Of a stretch of DNA of 22,535 nucleotides, positions 7,002 to 14,050 are shown piece by piece; within the stretch, counting starts at the first letter, position 1, and each line of letters opens with the position of its first letter. The position numbers and the translations under genes were made by a program. This stretch comes from Bacteroidales bacterium (GTDB lineage: Bacteria; Bacteroidota; Bacteroidia; Bacteroidales; UBA7960). The stretch is from NCBI GenBank assembly GCA_007123065.1, contig SKSI01000060.1, positions 1-22,535 of the forward strand, given 5' to 3'. The notes under the pieces were generated by a model, which worked only from the letters and a program-made list of their open reading frames with translations, searched no databases and was not told the DNA's origin.

Positions 7002-7047
7002 AACATTTTGTTGTAAACGCATTGATTTTTAATAAAATACTTGGGTC

Positions 7048-9447
7048 ATGCTCAAAAATATTTTTAAAACCACGTTTCGATTTTTGCAAAGGAATGTAGC
7101 CTTTACAATTATCAATATTATCGGGCTCAGTGTTGGGATTGCAGCATTTATTCTGATAGTGCTCTATATACAGAACGAATTGTCTTATGATAAAAATTTT
7201 CCGGACGACGTGCAGGTTTACAGAATGGTTGGCATACAGGAACCTCCCGGGATAGATGTGCAGCATGTTGCCATTACCAGTGGCGGGTGGGTACCATTCA
7301 TTAATGAGCATATTCCCGGTGTGGTTGATGCATTTCGTTTGATGCATGCTGCCAATATCATAGAGATTGACGGTGAAGCTTATCGCGAAGATACATTTTT
7401 CTCCGAGGGTCTTGTTTCTGCATATTTTGGCCATCCTGTGATCCGGGGTGGGGAAGAGGCTTTGATGTTGTCGGAACCAAATACGGCAATGATCAGCAGG
7501 GAAACTGCCTACAGACTTTTTGGAACTGTAGATGTTGTTGGTGAATCATTTAGACACAACAACCAACCTTACTCGATCACCGGTGTTTTTGATCGTGAAG
7601 GCAACAAAACCCATCTTGAGTTTGATGTGCTTCTTTCGTTGTTAACGGTTGAAAATGATTCTCCCTGGTTTGCCCGTCTGGGTAACAACAGCTTAATCAC
7701 TTATGTGGTTTTGCCTTTGCATGCTGATGTATCGGATGTTGAAGCGATCATTAACGCCCATTATGAGCAGGAAAGAATGGCAGCAGGAAATGGTGTTTCC
7801 GGGTTAATGAAAAACACGTTTTATCTGCAGAAAGTGTCGGATATATATCTAAGGTCCGGCCAGGTGGATATTCAATCTGTAAGCAATTCCGGAAATATCA
7901 ACAGTGTATATGTATTTACTCTGGTGGCGCTATTGGTTCTGGCGATCGCATGCATCAATTTTATCAATCTTTCAACAGCAAATGCTGCAAACCGAGCACG
8001 TGAGGTTGGTATGCGAAAAGTATTGGGTGCCGGTCGGCGGCAGCTAACCATTCAATTTATCAGTGAATCAATAATCCTGACATTTGTTTCTTTGGTTTTG
8101 GCATTGCTGCTGCTGGAATACGTCATACCCCGGTTTAATACCTTGCTTGGAACGGATCTATATATTGATTTTGTCGGAAATCCGCTGTTCAACATTGGCT
8201 TGTTGTTGATTTTGCTTGTTGTTGGGTTGCTGGCAGGTGTTTATCCCGGATTATTCATGTCACGTTATCAGCCGACAGATGTTTTAAAGTCACAAACCCA
8301 AACCGGAAAACCCAGGGCTGCCTGGTTACGCAGGGCCTTGGTAATATTCCAGTTTGCAATCTCGACAGCTTTGATATTTTCTACATTTATTGTCTTGCAT
8401 CAGGTGCAGCACATGCAAAAAAAGGATCGAGGTTACAATCCGAATAATGTTTTATTCATGAGGTTTGATGAAAGTATTGGTTTTGATCAGTTGCATGGAT
8501 TCAGAGAACACCTGAAAATGCTTCCCGAACTGACTGGTTTGGGTATAGCCAGCAATTACAACGGGGTGGCCGGCAAACAAAGCTATGTAAGGGTTGCTGA
8601 CTCCTTAAACACAACGCTGATGTGCCGGTACGGATATGTAGACCCTGATTTTTTCCCTGTAATGGAGATTGAAATTATAGAAGGACGTAATTTTAGCTAT
8701 GACAATGCCACCGACCCCTATCAGGCGGCAATCATTAATGAAGCAGCTCAAAAAGCTTTTGGCTGGAAACAACCCCTCGGGCAAAGGGTGCAGAATGATT
8801 ATCATGAAGATCATGACCACTTTACCATCATCGGTGTGATTCGCGATTATAATTACTATTCGGTACGCGTTCCAATACAACCGGCTATTTATCTGTTTCA
8901 GAAAGACAGGATGTCAACAATAAACATCCGGTTCAGGGAAAGCGAAGGACAAACAGCCTTGTCGGTGGTTGAAACAGCGCATAATACATTTTTTCCCTCA
9001 CAGGTCTTCAGTGCCGGTTTTGTAGAAGATATTCTTTTACGACAAACAAGAAATGAGGAAAATACGATGAAGCTCTTTTTGTGGTCAGCCGTAATGTGTA
9101 TAGTGATATCCTGTCTGGGATTGTTTGGATTAACCTCTTACACCATGACTCAGCGCCGCAAGGAGATCAGTATCAGAAGGGTCATGGGAGCCAGCGTGGT
9201 TCGTGTTAATTTAATGCTGGCCGGTTCTTTTATGCGTATTGTTCTGCTTGCTGTTGCCATTGCTCTTCCCGTTTCTTTCCTTATCATGGATACATGGCTT
9301 GGGCAATACCCATACCGTATCAGCATTGGCATCATTCATATAAGTGCAGCTCTGGTCCTGATTACCGGCATTGCAATGGCCACCGTGCTGTTTTACTCCA
9401 CCAAAGCGGCAAGACGCAACCCTGTATATAACCTGAAGTATGAATAA
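7048..9447 (+). CDS. FtsX/MacB-type ABC transporter permease
   Basis: Membrane subunit of a mechanotransmission-type ABC system, 799 residues, the usual length for the duplicated Bacteroidota permeases. An N-terminal membrane helix (about 18-40, AFTIINIIGLSVGIAAFILI) leads into a periplasmic MacB-core domain (about 45-280). The first FtsX domain follows, with the coupling motif AREVGMRKVLGAGRRQL at about 318. A linking helix near 425-455 (RRALVIFQFAISTALIFSTF) leads to a second periplasmic domain, and a second FtsX domain carries the matching coupling motif RRKEISIRRVMGAS at about 703. The protein ends with NPVYNLKYE, normal for the family. No ATP-binding subunit or membrane-fusion partner is adjacent, so it must use an ATPase encoded elsewhere. 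It is preceded by a sigma-54 promoter. Substrate unknown; relatives export peptides or lipids, or work on the envelope. Confidence 0.92.
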   Translation: MLKNIFKTTFRFLQRNVAFTIINIIGLSVGIAAFILIVLYIQNELSYDKNFPDDVQVYRMVGIQEPPGIDVQHVAITSGGWVPFINEHIPGVVDAFRLMHAANIIEIDGEAYREDTFFSEGLVSAYFGHPVIRGGEEALMLSEPNTAMISRETAYRLFGTVDVVGESFRHNNQPYSITGVFDREGNKTHLEFDVLLSLLTVENDSPWFARLGNNSLITYVVLPLHADVSDVEAIINAHYEQERMAAGNGVSGLMKNTFYLQKVSDIYLRSGQVDIQSVSNSGNINSVYVFTLVALLVLAIACINFINLSTANAANRAREVGMRKVLGAGRRQLTIQFISESIILTFVSLVLALLLLEYVIPRFNTLLGTDLYIDFVGNPLFNIGLLLILLVVGLLAGVYPGLFMSRYQPTDVLKSQTQTGKPRAAWLRRALVIFQFAISTALIFSTFIVLHQVQHMQKKDRGYNPNNVLFMRFDESIGFDQLHGFREHLKMLPELTGLGIASNYNGVAGKQSYVRVADSLNTTLMCRYGYVDPDFFPVMEIEIIEGRNFSYDNATDPYQAAIINEAAQKAFGWKQPLGQRVQNDYHEDHDHFTIIGVIRDYNYYSVRVPIQPAIYLFQKDRMSTINIRFRESEGQTALSVVETAHNTFFPSQVFSAGFVEDILLRQTRNEENTMKLFLWSAVMCIVISCLGLFGLTSYTMTQRRKEISIRRVMGASVVRVNLMLAGSFMRIVLLAVAIALPVSFLIMDTWLGQYPYRISIGIIHISAALVLITGIAMATVLFYSTKAARRNPVYNLKYE

Positions 9448-9462
9448 CAGGCGTCTGTTATT
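9443..9462. terminator. Shared hairpin holding both convergent stop codons
   Basis: AATAACAG (9443-9450), loop GCGT, CTGTTATT (9455-9462): a perfect 8-bp stem. The permease stop TAA (9445-9447) is in the left arm and the patatin stop (9458-9460, read on the minus strand) in the right arm. TTTT follows on the plus strand and AAAA precedes the mirrored stem, so it could act in both directions. The stem is AT-rich and the T-run short, so termination may be weak. Confidence 0.55.
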
Positions 9463-10723
9463 TTGAAAGATCTGCGCGGGTCTGTTTGTACCGCAACCAG
9501 TTAAAAGCTTTCAGGAATTCAAAAGCTTTTGCTGCACCGTGCCGGAACAGCTCAATTTTTGTACTTTCTTTCATATTAAAATCAAGATAATTGAATTTGC
9601 TGTGCCCTTGATCATCCTTTTTTGCATCACAGTCGATGCTGCAGATCAATTGCTTGTAATCAGGATGTTGAAGAAGGAAATCATAGTCATGTAATTGGCG
9701 CATGGTGCCGATCATCGCACCGCAAAAATCTTTCAGGCCTTCTACAGGATAGGCTTCTGTCCGCCAGGTGCTTAACCTGGCACCGAATGTGGGTTTGTGT
9801 GGAACACCCTTCTTATGAAAGGCATGAATAGGGAAGTTTGACAACATACCGCCATCAACAAAATGAACTGTATGCGGAATCCTTCCCCGGAAACCGGTAT
9901 GCTTACGCCAACGTGTTTTTGATTTTGGCAAATCCGGATCCTCAAAGGAGCCGGCATCAGGAACGTCGCTTACAGTTAACGGCATAAAAAAGAACGGGAT
10001 AGAAATCGATGCGCGCACAAAAACAGATGGATTAACCTGATCAGGCTCCTGCCAGTATAGTTCCGCCATCTCCGGAAAGGTGATCTTGCTCTTGGAGGTG
10101 ATGTCAGAAGTGATCAGTTTTAGCTCCGGTTTTATGCTGAGCTTTTTGCCGCTTGTGCGTTCAAAAAGATCTGGCATGATGGCTCTGTGCACCTCAAAAT
10201 CAGCCATGGTATGGATCCCTTTTTCAGCCAGGTGCGCTTCAATCCAGGTTTGAAAATCATTGCCCGGATTCAAACCCAGATGACTGCCGATGGCATGGCG
10301 AATTCTGCGAATATTCCAAACGGTAAGCAAATACTTCCAGTTCTTGTTGTGCATGTGGCGCTGAATCAGTTTCCATATTCGCTGATCCCCATCCACCAGT
10401 TCAGAAAGATCTTTGCTAATGAGCATTTCAAGGGTGTGCACCGACACTTTTTCCCCTACCTTGCCCAATCCCGCCATCATCATCGAATTAATCGCACCGG
10501 CAGATGTTCCTGCAAGATTGAAAAAACGGATCCCTGCAAGTTCCAATACGTACGTGTAACCAAGTAAAGCAATACCATATAAACCGCCGCCCTCCTGAAC
10601 AAGATCCACATATTGATGTCCACTGGCATCAACTACATCCGAATATGTTTTTTGTACCAGACCCTCCGATTGAACCCGATCTGCTATCTTACGGATAAAA
10701 TCATTGTTTGTGTATGAATTCAT
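9458..10723 (-). CDS. Patatin-like phospholipase
   Basis: A predicted serine lipid acyl hydrolase of 421 residues with a Ser-Asp dyad. The oxyanion-hole loop is EGGGLYGIALLG (44-55), the nucleophile elbow GTSAG has Ser74, and the catalytic Asp290 lies in VDGGMLSNFPIHAF. A Thr/Ser-rich segment with ITSDITSKSKITFPEMAELY (204-223) and RASISIPFFFMPL (237-249) matches the patatin core. There is no signal peptide or membrane helix, so it is probably cytoplasmic. Two oddities: the loop residue that is usually Lys or Arg (GGGxKG) is Tyr49, and the N-terminus carries about 40 extra residues before the core. The gene stands alone, converging on the permease with a 10-bp gap. Substrate unknown; phospholipids are the family norm. 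Confidence 0.9.
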   Translation of the reverse strand: MNSYTNNDFIRKIADRVQSEGLVQKTYSDVVDASGHQYVDLVQEGGGLYGIALLGYTYVLELAGIRFFNLAGTSAGAINSMMMAGLGKVGEKVSVHTLEMLISKDLSELVDGDQRIWKLIQRHMHNKNWKYLLTVWNIRRIRHAIGSHLGLNPGNDFQTWIEAHLAEKGIHTMADFEVHRAIMPDLFERTSGKKLSIKPELKLITSDITSKSKITFPEMAELYWQEPDQVNPSVFVRASISIPFFFMPLTVSDVPDAGSFEDPDLPKSKTRWRKHTGFRGRIPHTVHFVDGGMLSNFPIHAFHKKGVPHKPTFGARLSTWRTEAYPVEGLKDFCGAMIGTMRQLHDYDFLLQHPDYKQLICSIDCDAKKDDQGHSKFNYLDFNMKESTKIELFRHGAAKAFEFLKAFNWLRYKQTRADLSK

Positions 10724-10824
10724 ATATAAATAGTTTAATCATTAAGATTAATGGTGTTTATAATGTGTCGAATATATCAATTATATTTAAAAAAAGAAAA
10801 AAGTTTTTTAAAAGAATAGTTCAT

Positions 10825-10832
10825 TATTTTTG
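10825..10832 (+). promoter_or_regulatory. TAnnTTTG -7 box of the three-gene cassette
   Basis: TATTTTTG is an exact match to the Bacteroidota -7 element, 43 nt upstream of the TTG start at 10876. The segment 10724-10875 is otherwise very AT-rich and shows no other feature; for the divergent patatin gene only a one-mismatch box (TATAATTG, 10779-10786) is present. Confidence 0.5.
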
Positions 10833-10875
10833 TTGTTGGATTCTCTGGATGTTGTGATTATAAAAGAGACGGAAA

Positions 10876-12345
10876 TTGGAAAAAGTTAAAAAAACATCAG
10901 TTATTGTCATTTTATGTGTGCTTGGTTTTGCACTATTTCCGGTTTTTGCTGTGTATGCACATAATGTGGATCAGTTAACAATCAAACAATTGTTTCTTCC
11001 TTCCCTGGTATCAATCCTGATCGGGTATTCAGCGTATTACATTTTTCTGATCATTTCAAAAAATACGATCCAGGCATGTCTGAAGGCCGTTGTGTTTCTG
11101 ATTCTGTTCTGGAACTACAGGCTTTTGCATGATTTATTTCAAACTGTTTTGCCTGTTGGCCCCGGATTATTCCTGGTTGTTCTCCTGGTTGTGTATGCTT
11201 TGTTTGTATACGCGTTAGGAAGCGTTAAGAAACCTGATGCGTTGCGCGGTGTCCTGACTGTTGTATTTGTGCCCGTTTTCCTGCTTATTGCTTTTAATGT
11301 TTACTTAATTGGGAAGGGTGAGCTGGATAAAATCAGGGCTAAAAAGACGGCTGCAGCAGGCGAAACGCCGGCAATTGATCATGTTGGCGAGCATCCTGAT
11401 ATTTATATTCTGATATTTGATGAATTTGCCAGTCCGGTGACCGCGAAAGCAGTATGGGACCATGACCACAGCATTTTTCAGGATGCACTTGAAGACCTTG
11501 GGTTTTATTTTGCCCACAACAGCAAAACACGCCATCCTTTTACGCATATGTCGATACCGGGTATTATGAATCTTTCTTATCCCGACAAAAATAGTAGCAG
11601 AACAGAAAACCTGTTGCTGTATAATAACAATTTAACGTTTAGGCATTTGCATGATTTGGGTTATGCAATCTATTTTCTGGATGGCTGGGGTGGTTTTGAG
11701 TATACATTCAATATTCCGGTCGCTGAATTTGTTTGTTTCTACAATACCTCTTACGAGCCGCAATTCGTTGTTGATGAGTTTGCTTATCTGATGCTGCGGC
11801 AATCCATGTTTACATCTTTTGCCGATAACCTGGTCAGTAAAAATGCCAATCATTATTATCTCGGACATAAATACTTCCTCCGGTATATTGAAGAGTTCCC
11901 AATGCGCGCAAATGTGAGTGAACAGCCGAAGCTTCTCTATGCGCATGTAATGGCACCCCACCTTCCTTATGTGTTCGACCGCCACGGCAACTTTAATGTG
12001 AATCCGACCAACTACTGGGAGTATACCAATCTGGAACCGGAGGTGCTCCGGGCGCTTTACTTTGAACAGTATCTTTTTATCTCTGAACGCATTACTGAAA
12101 TTGTTACCAACATATTGAGCAATTCATCAACTCCGCCCGTGATTCTTTTGTTTTCTGACCATGGTCCGCGGCTTGAAAGTGCCGGTGTTGCCGATCAGGA
12201 ACATCATCACAGGGTATTGAATGCGGCATATTTTCCCAATGGAGTCTATGACGATTTTAATAAGGAGATGACCCCGGTAAATACCATGCGGCTTATGTTT
12301 AATGCTTTTTTTGGCACCGCTTATGAATTGCTCGAAGACTATTAA
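10876..12345 (+). CDS. Membrane-anchored sulfatase/alkaline-phosphatase-fold enzyme (phosphotransferase-like)
   Basis: A 489-residue enzyme with about five N-terminal membrane helices (about 8-28, 38-60, 66-84, 96-116, 125-146) and a C-terminal alkaline-phosphatase-superfamily domain facing the periplasm, the layout of LtaS, EptA and OpgB-type phosphoethanolamine or phosphoglycerol transferases. The catalytic domain opens with HPDIYILIFDE (metal ligand Asp182). Thr223 in HPFTHMSIPGIMN is the likely nucleophile. YAHVMAPHLPYVFD (His362) and LLFSDHGPR (Asp428-His429) supply further metal ligands, followed by an HHH at 443-445. The start is TTG: an in-frame TAA at 10861 rules out anything upstream, and there is no ATG before the first helix. 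Six bases separate it from the methyltransferase, so the two are an operon. Transfer of a head group to an envelope glycan or lipid is inferred; hydrolysis is the alternative. Confidence 0.8.
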   Translation: MEKVKKTSVIVILCVLGFALFPVFAVYAHNVDQLTIKQLFLPSLVSILIGYSAYYIFLIISKNTIQACLKAVVFLILFWNYRLLHDLFQTVLPVGPGLFLVVLLVVYALFVYALGSVKKPDALRGVLTVVFVPVFLLIAFNVYLIGKGELDKIRAKKTAAAGETPAIDHVGEHPDIYILIFDEFASPVTAKAVWDHDHSIFQDALEDLGFYFAHNSKTRHPFTHMSIPGIMNLSYPDKNSSRTENLLLYNNNLTFRHLHDLGYAIYFLDGWGGFEYTFNIPVAEFVCFYNTSYEPQFVVDEFAYLMLRQSMFTSFADNLVSKNANHYYLGHKYFLRYIEEFPMRANVSEQPKLLYAHVMAPHLPYVFDRHGNFNVNPTNYWEYTNLEPEVLRALYFEQYLFISERITEIVTNILSNSSTPPVILLFSDHGPRLESAGVADQEHHHRVLNAAYFPNGVYDDFNKEMTPVNTMRLMFNAFFGTAYELLEDY

Positions 12346-12351
12346 CACACC

Positions 12352-13725
12352 ATGAAGATGAACAAAGTATCCGGTTCTTTTCGTGATCCATCGGGTTTTC
12401 TTTTTGAAGACTCCGGCAGCCTGCTTCGGCAGGTGAACCGCTCTTATCGTAACGAATATGATTTGCTGGTTGGCTCCGGGTTGTATGAAGTACTCAAGAA
12501 AAAAGGAATGCTTATTCCGCACCGGGAATTGGATGGTCATGCCGGACTTACTGATGAAGCATACAAGATCATTCAACCTGAACGTATTCCGTTTATTTCT
12601 TATCCCTATGAGTGGTCATTTACTCAATTGCAGGATGCTGCACTAATGACCCTGAATATTCAAAAAATAGCTCTTGATCATGGTATGAGTTTGAAAGATG
12701 CCAGTGCATATAATATTCAGTTTCATAATGGCAAACCTGTTTTTATTGACTCTCTTTCGTTTGAGCGCTATGAAGAGGGGCGTCCCTGGGTTGCCTACGG
12801 ACAGTTTTGCCGGCACTTCCTTGCACCGCTCGCACTGATGAGTTATAGCGATGTGCGTTTAAGCAGGCTTTTGCAAATTCATCTGGATGGTTTGCCGCTG
12901 GATATGGTGTCGGCCATGTTGCCATGGCGCACAAGATTTAGCTTTTCTTTGTTGATCCATATACATTTACATGCAGCATCACAAAAAAAGTATAAAAATA
13001 AGCCAGGTGCAGCAAAAAAGGCCTCAATAAGCAAAAACAGGTTGCATTCGCTGATCGTGGGACTAAAACTTGCTGCAGAGCGATTGCGGATAAGAGGTCA
13101 GCATACGGAATGGGCAAATTACTATACGTTCACAAATTATTCTGATGCCTCCTTCAACCATAAAAAGAAGGTTCTTTCTTCCATGCTGAAAAACAGTGAG
13201 CCAGATGTGGTTTGGGATTTGGGCGCCAATACCGGTATTTTTTCTCAAATAGCTGCTGATATGGGTGCGCGGTGTATTGCTTTTGATATCGATTCGCTTG
13301 CCGTGGATGCCGGGTATCGTTTCATTAAGAAAAATAAAACTTCAAACCTGTTGCCTTTGGTCATTGACCTCACCAATCCTTCGCCCGGAATTGGTTGGAA
13401 CCATAACGAACGCATGTCGTTGAAGCACAGAAACCTGCCGGATACTGTTCTGGCTTTGGCTTTGATTCATCATCTTGCCATTTCTGACAATATTCCTCTG
13501 GAGATGATCGCCCGTTTTATGCACGATATCTGCAGCAATCTGATCATTGAGTTTGTACCCAAATCAGATTCGCAAGTACAAAAATTGCTGGCTTCGCGTA
13601 AAGATGTTTTCCCTGAATACCATGAAGAAGGCTTTAGAAAGGCTTTTGAGAAGTATTTTGAAATATTGGAGGTTGTGCGGGTCGATGAGTCAGACAGAAC
13701 TCTGTTTAGAATGCGAAAACGCTAA
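12352..13725 (+). CDS. Class I methyltransferase with kinase-like N-terminal region (NoeA-like)
   Basis: A 457-residue soluble protein. The C-terminal half is a Rossmann SAM-dependent methyltransferase: motif I VVWDLGANTGIFSQIAA (286-302), acidic motif II IAFDID (309-314) and ALALIHHLAIS (368-378) after the central strand. The N-terminal half (about 1-210) reads like a protein-kinase C-lobe: LKDASAYNIQF (114-124) has Asp116 and Asn121 with the HRDxxxxN spacing, and VFIDSLSFE puts Asp133 where the DFG Asp would be. I see no glycine-rich loop or certain ATP lysine, so catalysis is doubtful. Databases label similar proteins 'nodulation protein NoeA-related'. It sits 6 bp after the sulfatase-fold gene and 73 bp before the small YIDPGTGS gene. 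Methylation of a glycan or lipid made by this cassette is an inference. ATGs at 12352 and 12358 are both possible. Confidence 0.82.
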   Translation: MKMNKVSGSFRDPSGFLFEDSGSLLRQVNRSYRNEYDLLVGSGLYEVLKKKGMLIPHRELDGHAGLTDEAYKIIQPERIPFISYPYEWSFTQLQDAALMTLNIQKIALDHGMSLKDASAYNIQFHNGKPVFIDSLSFERYEEGRPWVAYGQFCRHFLAPLALMSYSDVRLSRLLQIHLDGLPLDMVSAMLPWRTRFSFSLLIHIHLHAASQKKYKNKPGAAKKASISKNRLHSLIVGLKLAAERLRIRGQHTEWANYYTFTNYSDASFNHKKKVLSSMLKNSEPDVVWDLGANTGIFSQIAADMGARCIAFDIDSLAVDAGYRFIKKNKTSNLLPLVIDLTNPSPGIGWNHNERMSLKHRNLPDTVLALALIHHLAISDNIPLEMIARFMHDICSNLIIEFVPKSDSQVQKLLASRKDVFPEYHEEGFRKAFEKYFEILEVVRVDESDRTLFRMRKR

Positions 13726-13732
13726 GAATTGT

Positions 13733-13740
13733 TATTTTTG
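13733..13740 (+). promoter_or_regulatory. TAnnTTTG box before the small YIDPGTGS gene
   Basis: TATTTTTG, an exact -7 match, lies 58 nt before the ATG at 13799 and just after the methyltransferase stop. It could give the small protein its own transcript beside read-through from the operon. Confidence 0.35.
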
Positions 13741-13748
13741 TACCGTGA

Positions 13749-13772
13749 TTCTGAGGGACAGAACCTTCAGAA
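13749..13772 (+). other. Leader hairpin upstream of the YIDPGTGS gene
   Basis: TTCTGAGG (13749-13756) pairs with CCTTCAGAA (13764-13772) with one bulged T, leaving a 7-nt loop. There is no T-run after it, so it is not a standard terminator. It could stabilise the processed 3' part of the operon mRNA or affect translation. Confidence 0.4.
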
Positions 13773-13798
13773 ACACCTGAATCAAACGATCGAATAAT

Positions 13799-13984
13799 AT
13801 GGACTTTAGCCTATCATATATCATCGGATATATTGACCCGGGAACGGGTAGCATCATTCTTCAGGCAATCGCTGCCGGAGTTGTGGGTGGTGCTGTTGCC
13901 GTTAAGCTTTTCTGGCATCGTATTATCAATTTCTTCGGTTTGAAAAAGCAAAGCAAACATGATGATGAAGCTGCTGACGATTAG
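13799..13984 (+). CDS. Small YIDPGTGS membrane protein
   Basis: A 61-residue protein with the conserved motif YIDPGTGSIILQ (11-22) running into a single hydrophobic helix (about 18-38, rich in Ala, Gly and Val). KLFWHRIINFFGLKK follows as an amphipathic basic stretch, then an acidic tail. Small proteins with a DPG(T/S)GS motif at the head of one helix recur across bacteria and have no assigned function that I know of. The strong motif, the closing basic segment and the position behind the sulfatase-fold and methyltransferase genes show that it is real. A role as a membrane adaptor or chaperone for the multi-helix partner encoded first in the cassette is a guess. Gap to the methyltransferase gene is 73 bp. 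Confidence 0.8.
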   Translation: MDFSLSYIIGYIDPGTGSIILQAIAAGVVGGAVAVKLFWHRIINFFGLKKQSKHDDEAADD

Positions 13985-14050
13985 GCGCCGGCACAATTAC
14001 ATCGGAATCTTTTCTGCAGCTATATTAACAATGCGGTAAAAACGACTGCA

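Noticed and set aside
6899..7099. 66-residue open frame ahead of the permease
   Set aside because: Overlaps the -24/-12 element and the permease start; Lys/His/Phe-rich with no family pattern.
6976..7434. 152-residue open frame on the minus strand
   Set aside because: It runs antisense through the permease start and the sigma-54 promoter, has no recognisable motif, and its composition is that of a shadow frame.
12127..12576. 149-residue open frame on the minus strand
   Set aside because: Antisense to the junction of the sulfatase-fold and methyltransferase genes, both of which carry clear family motifs; no motif of its own.
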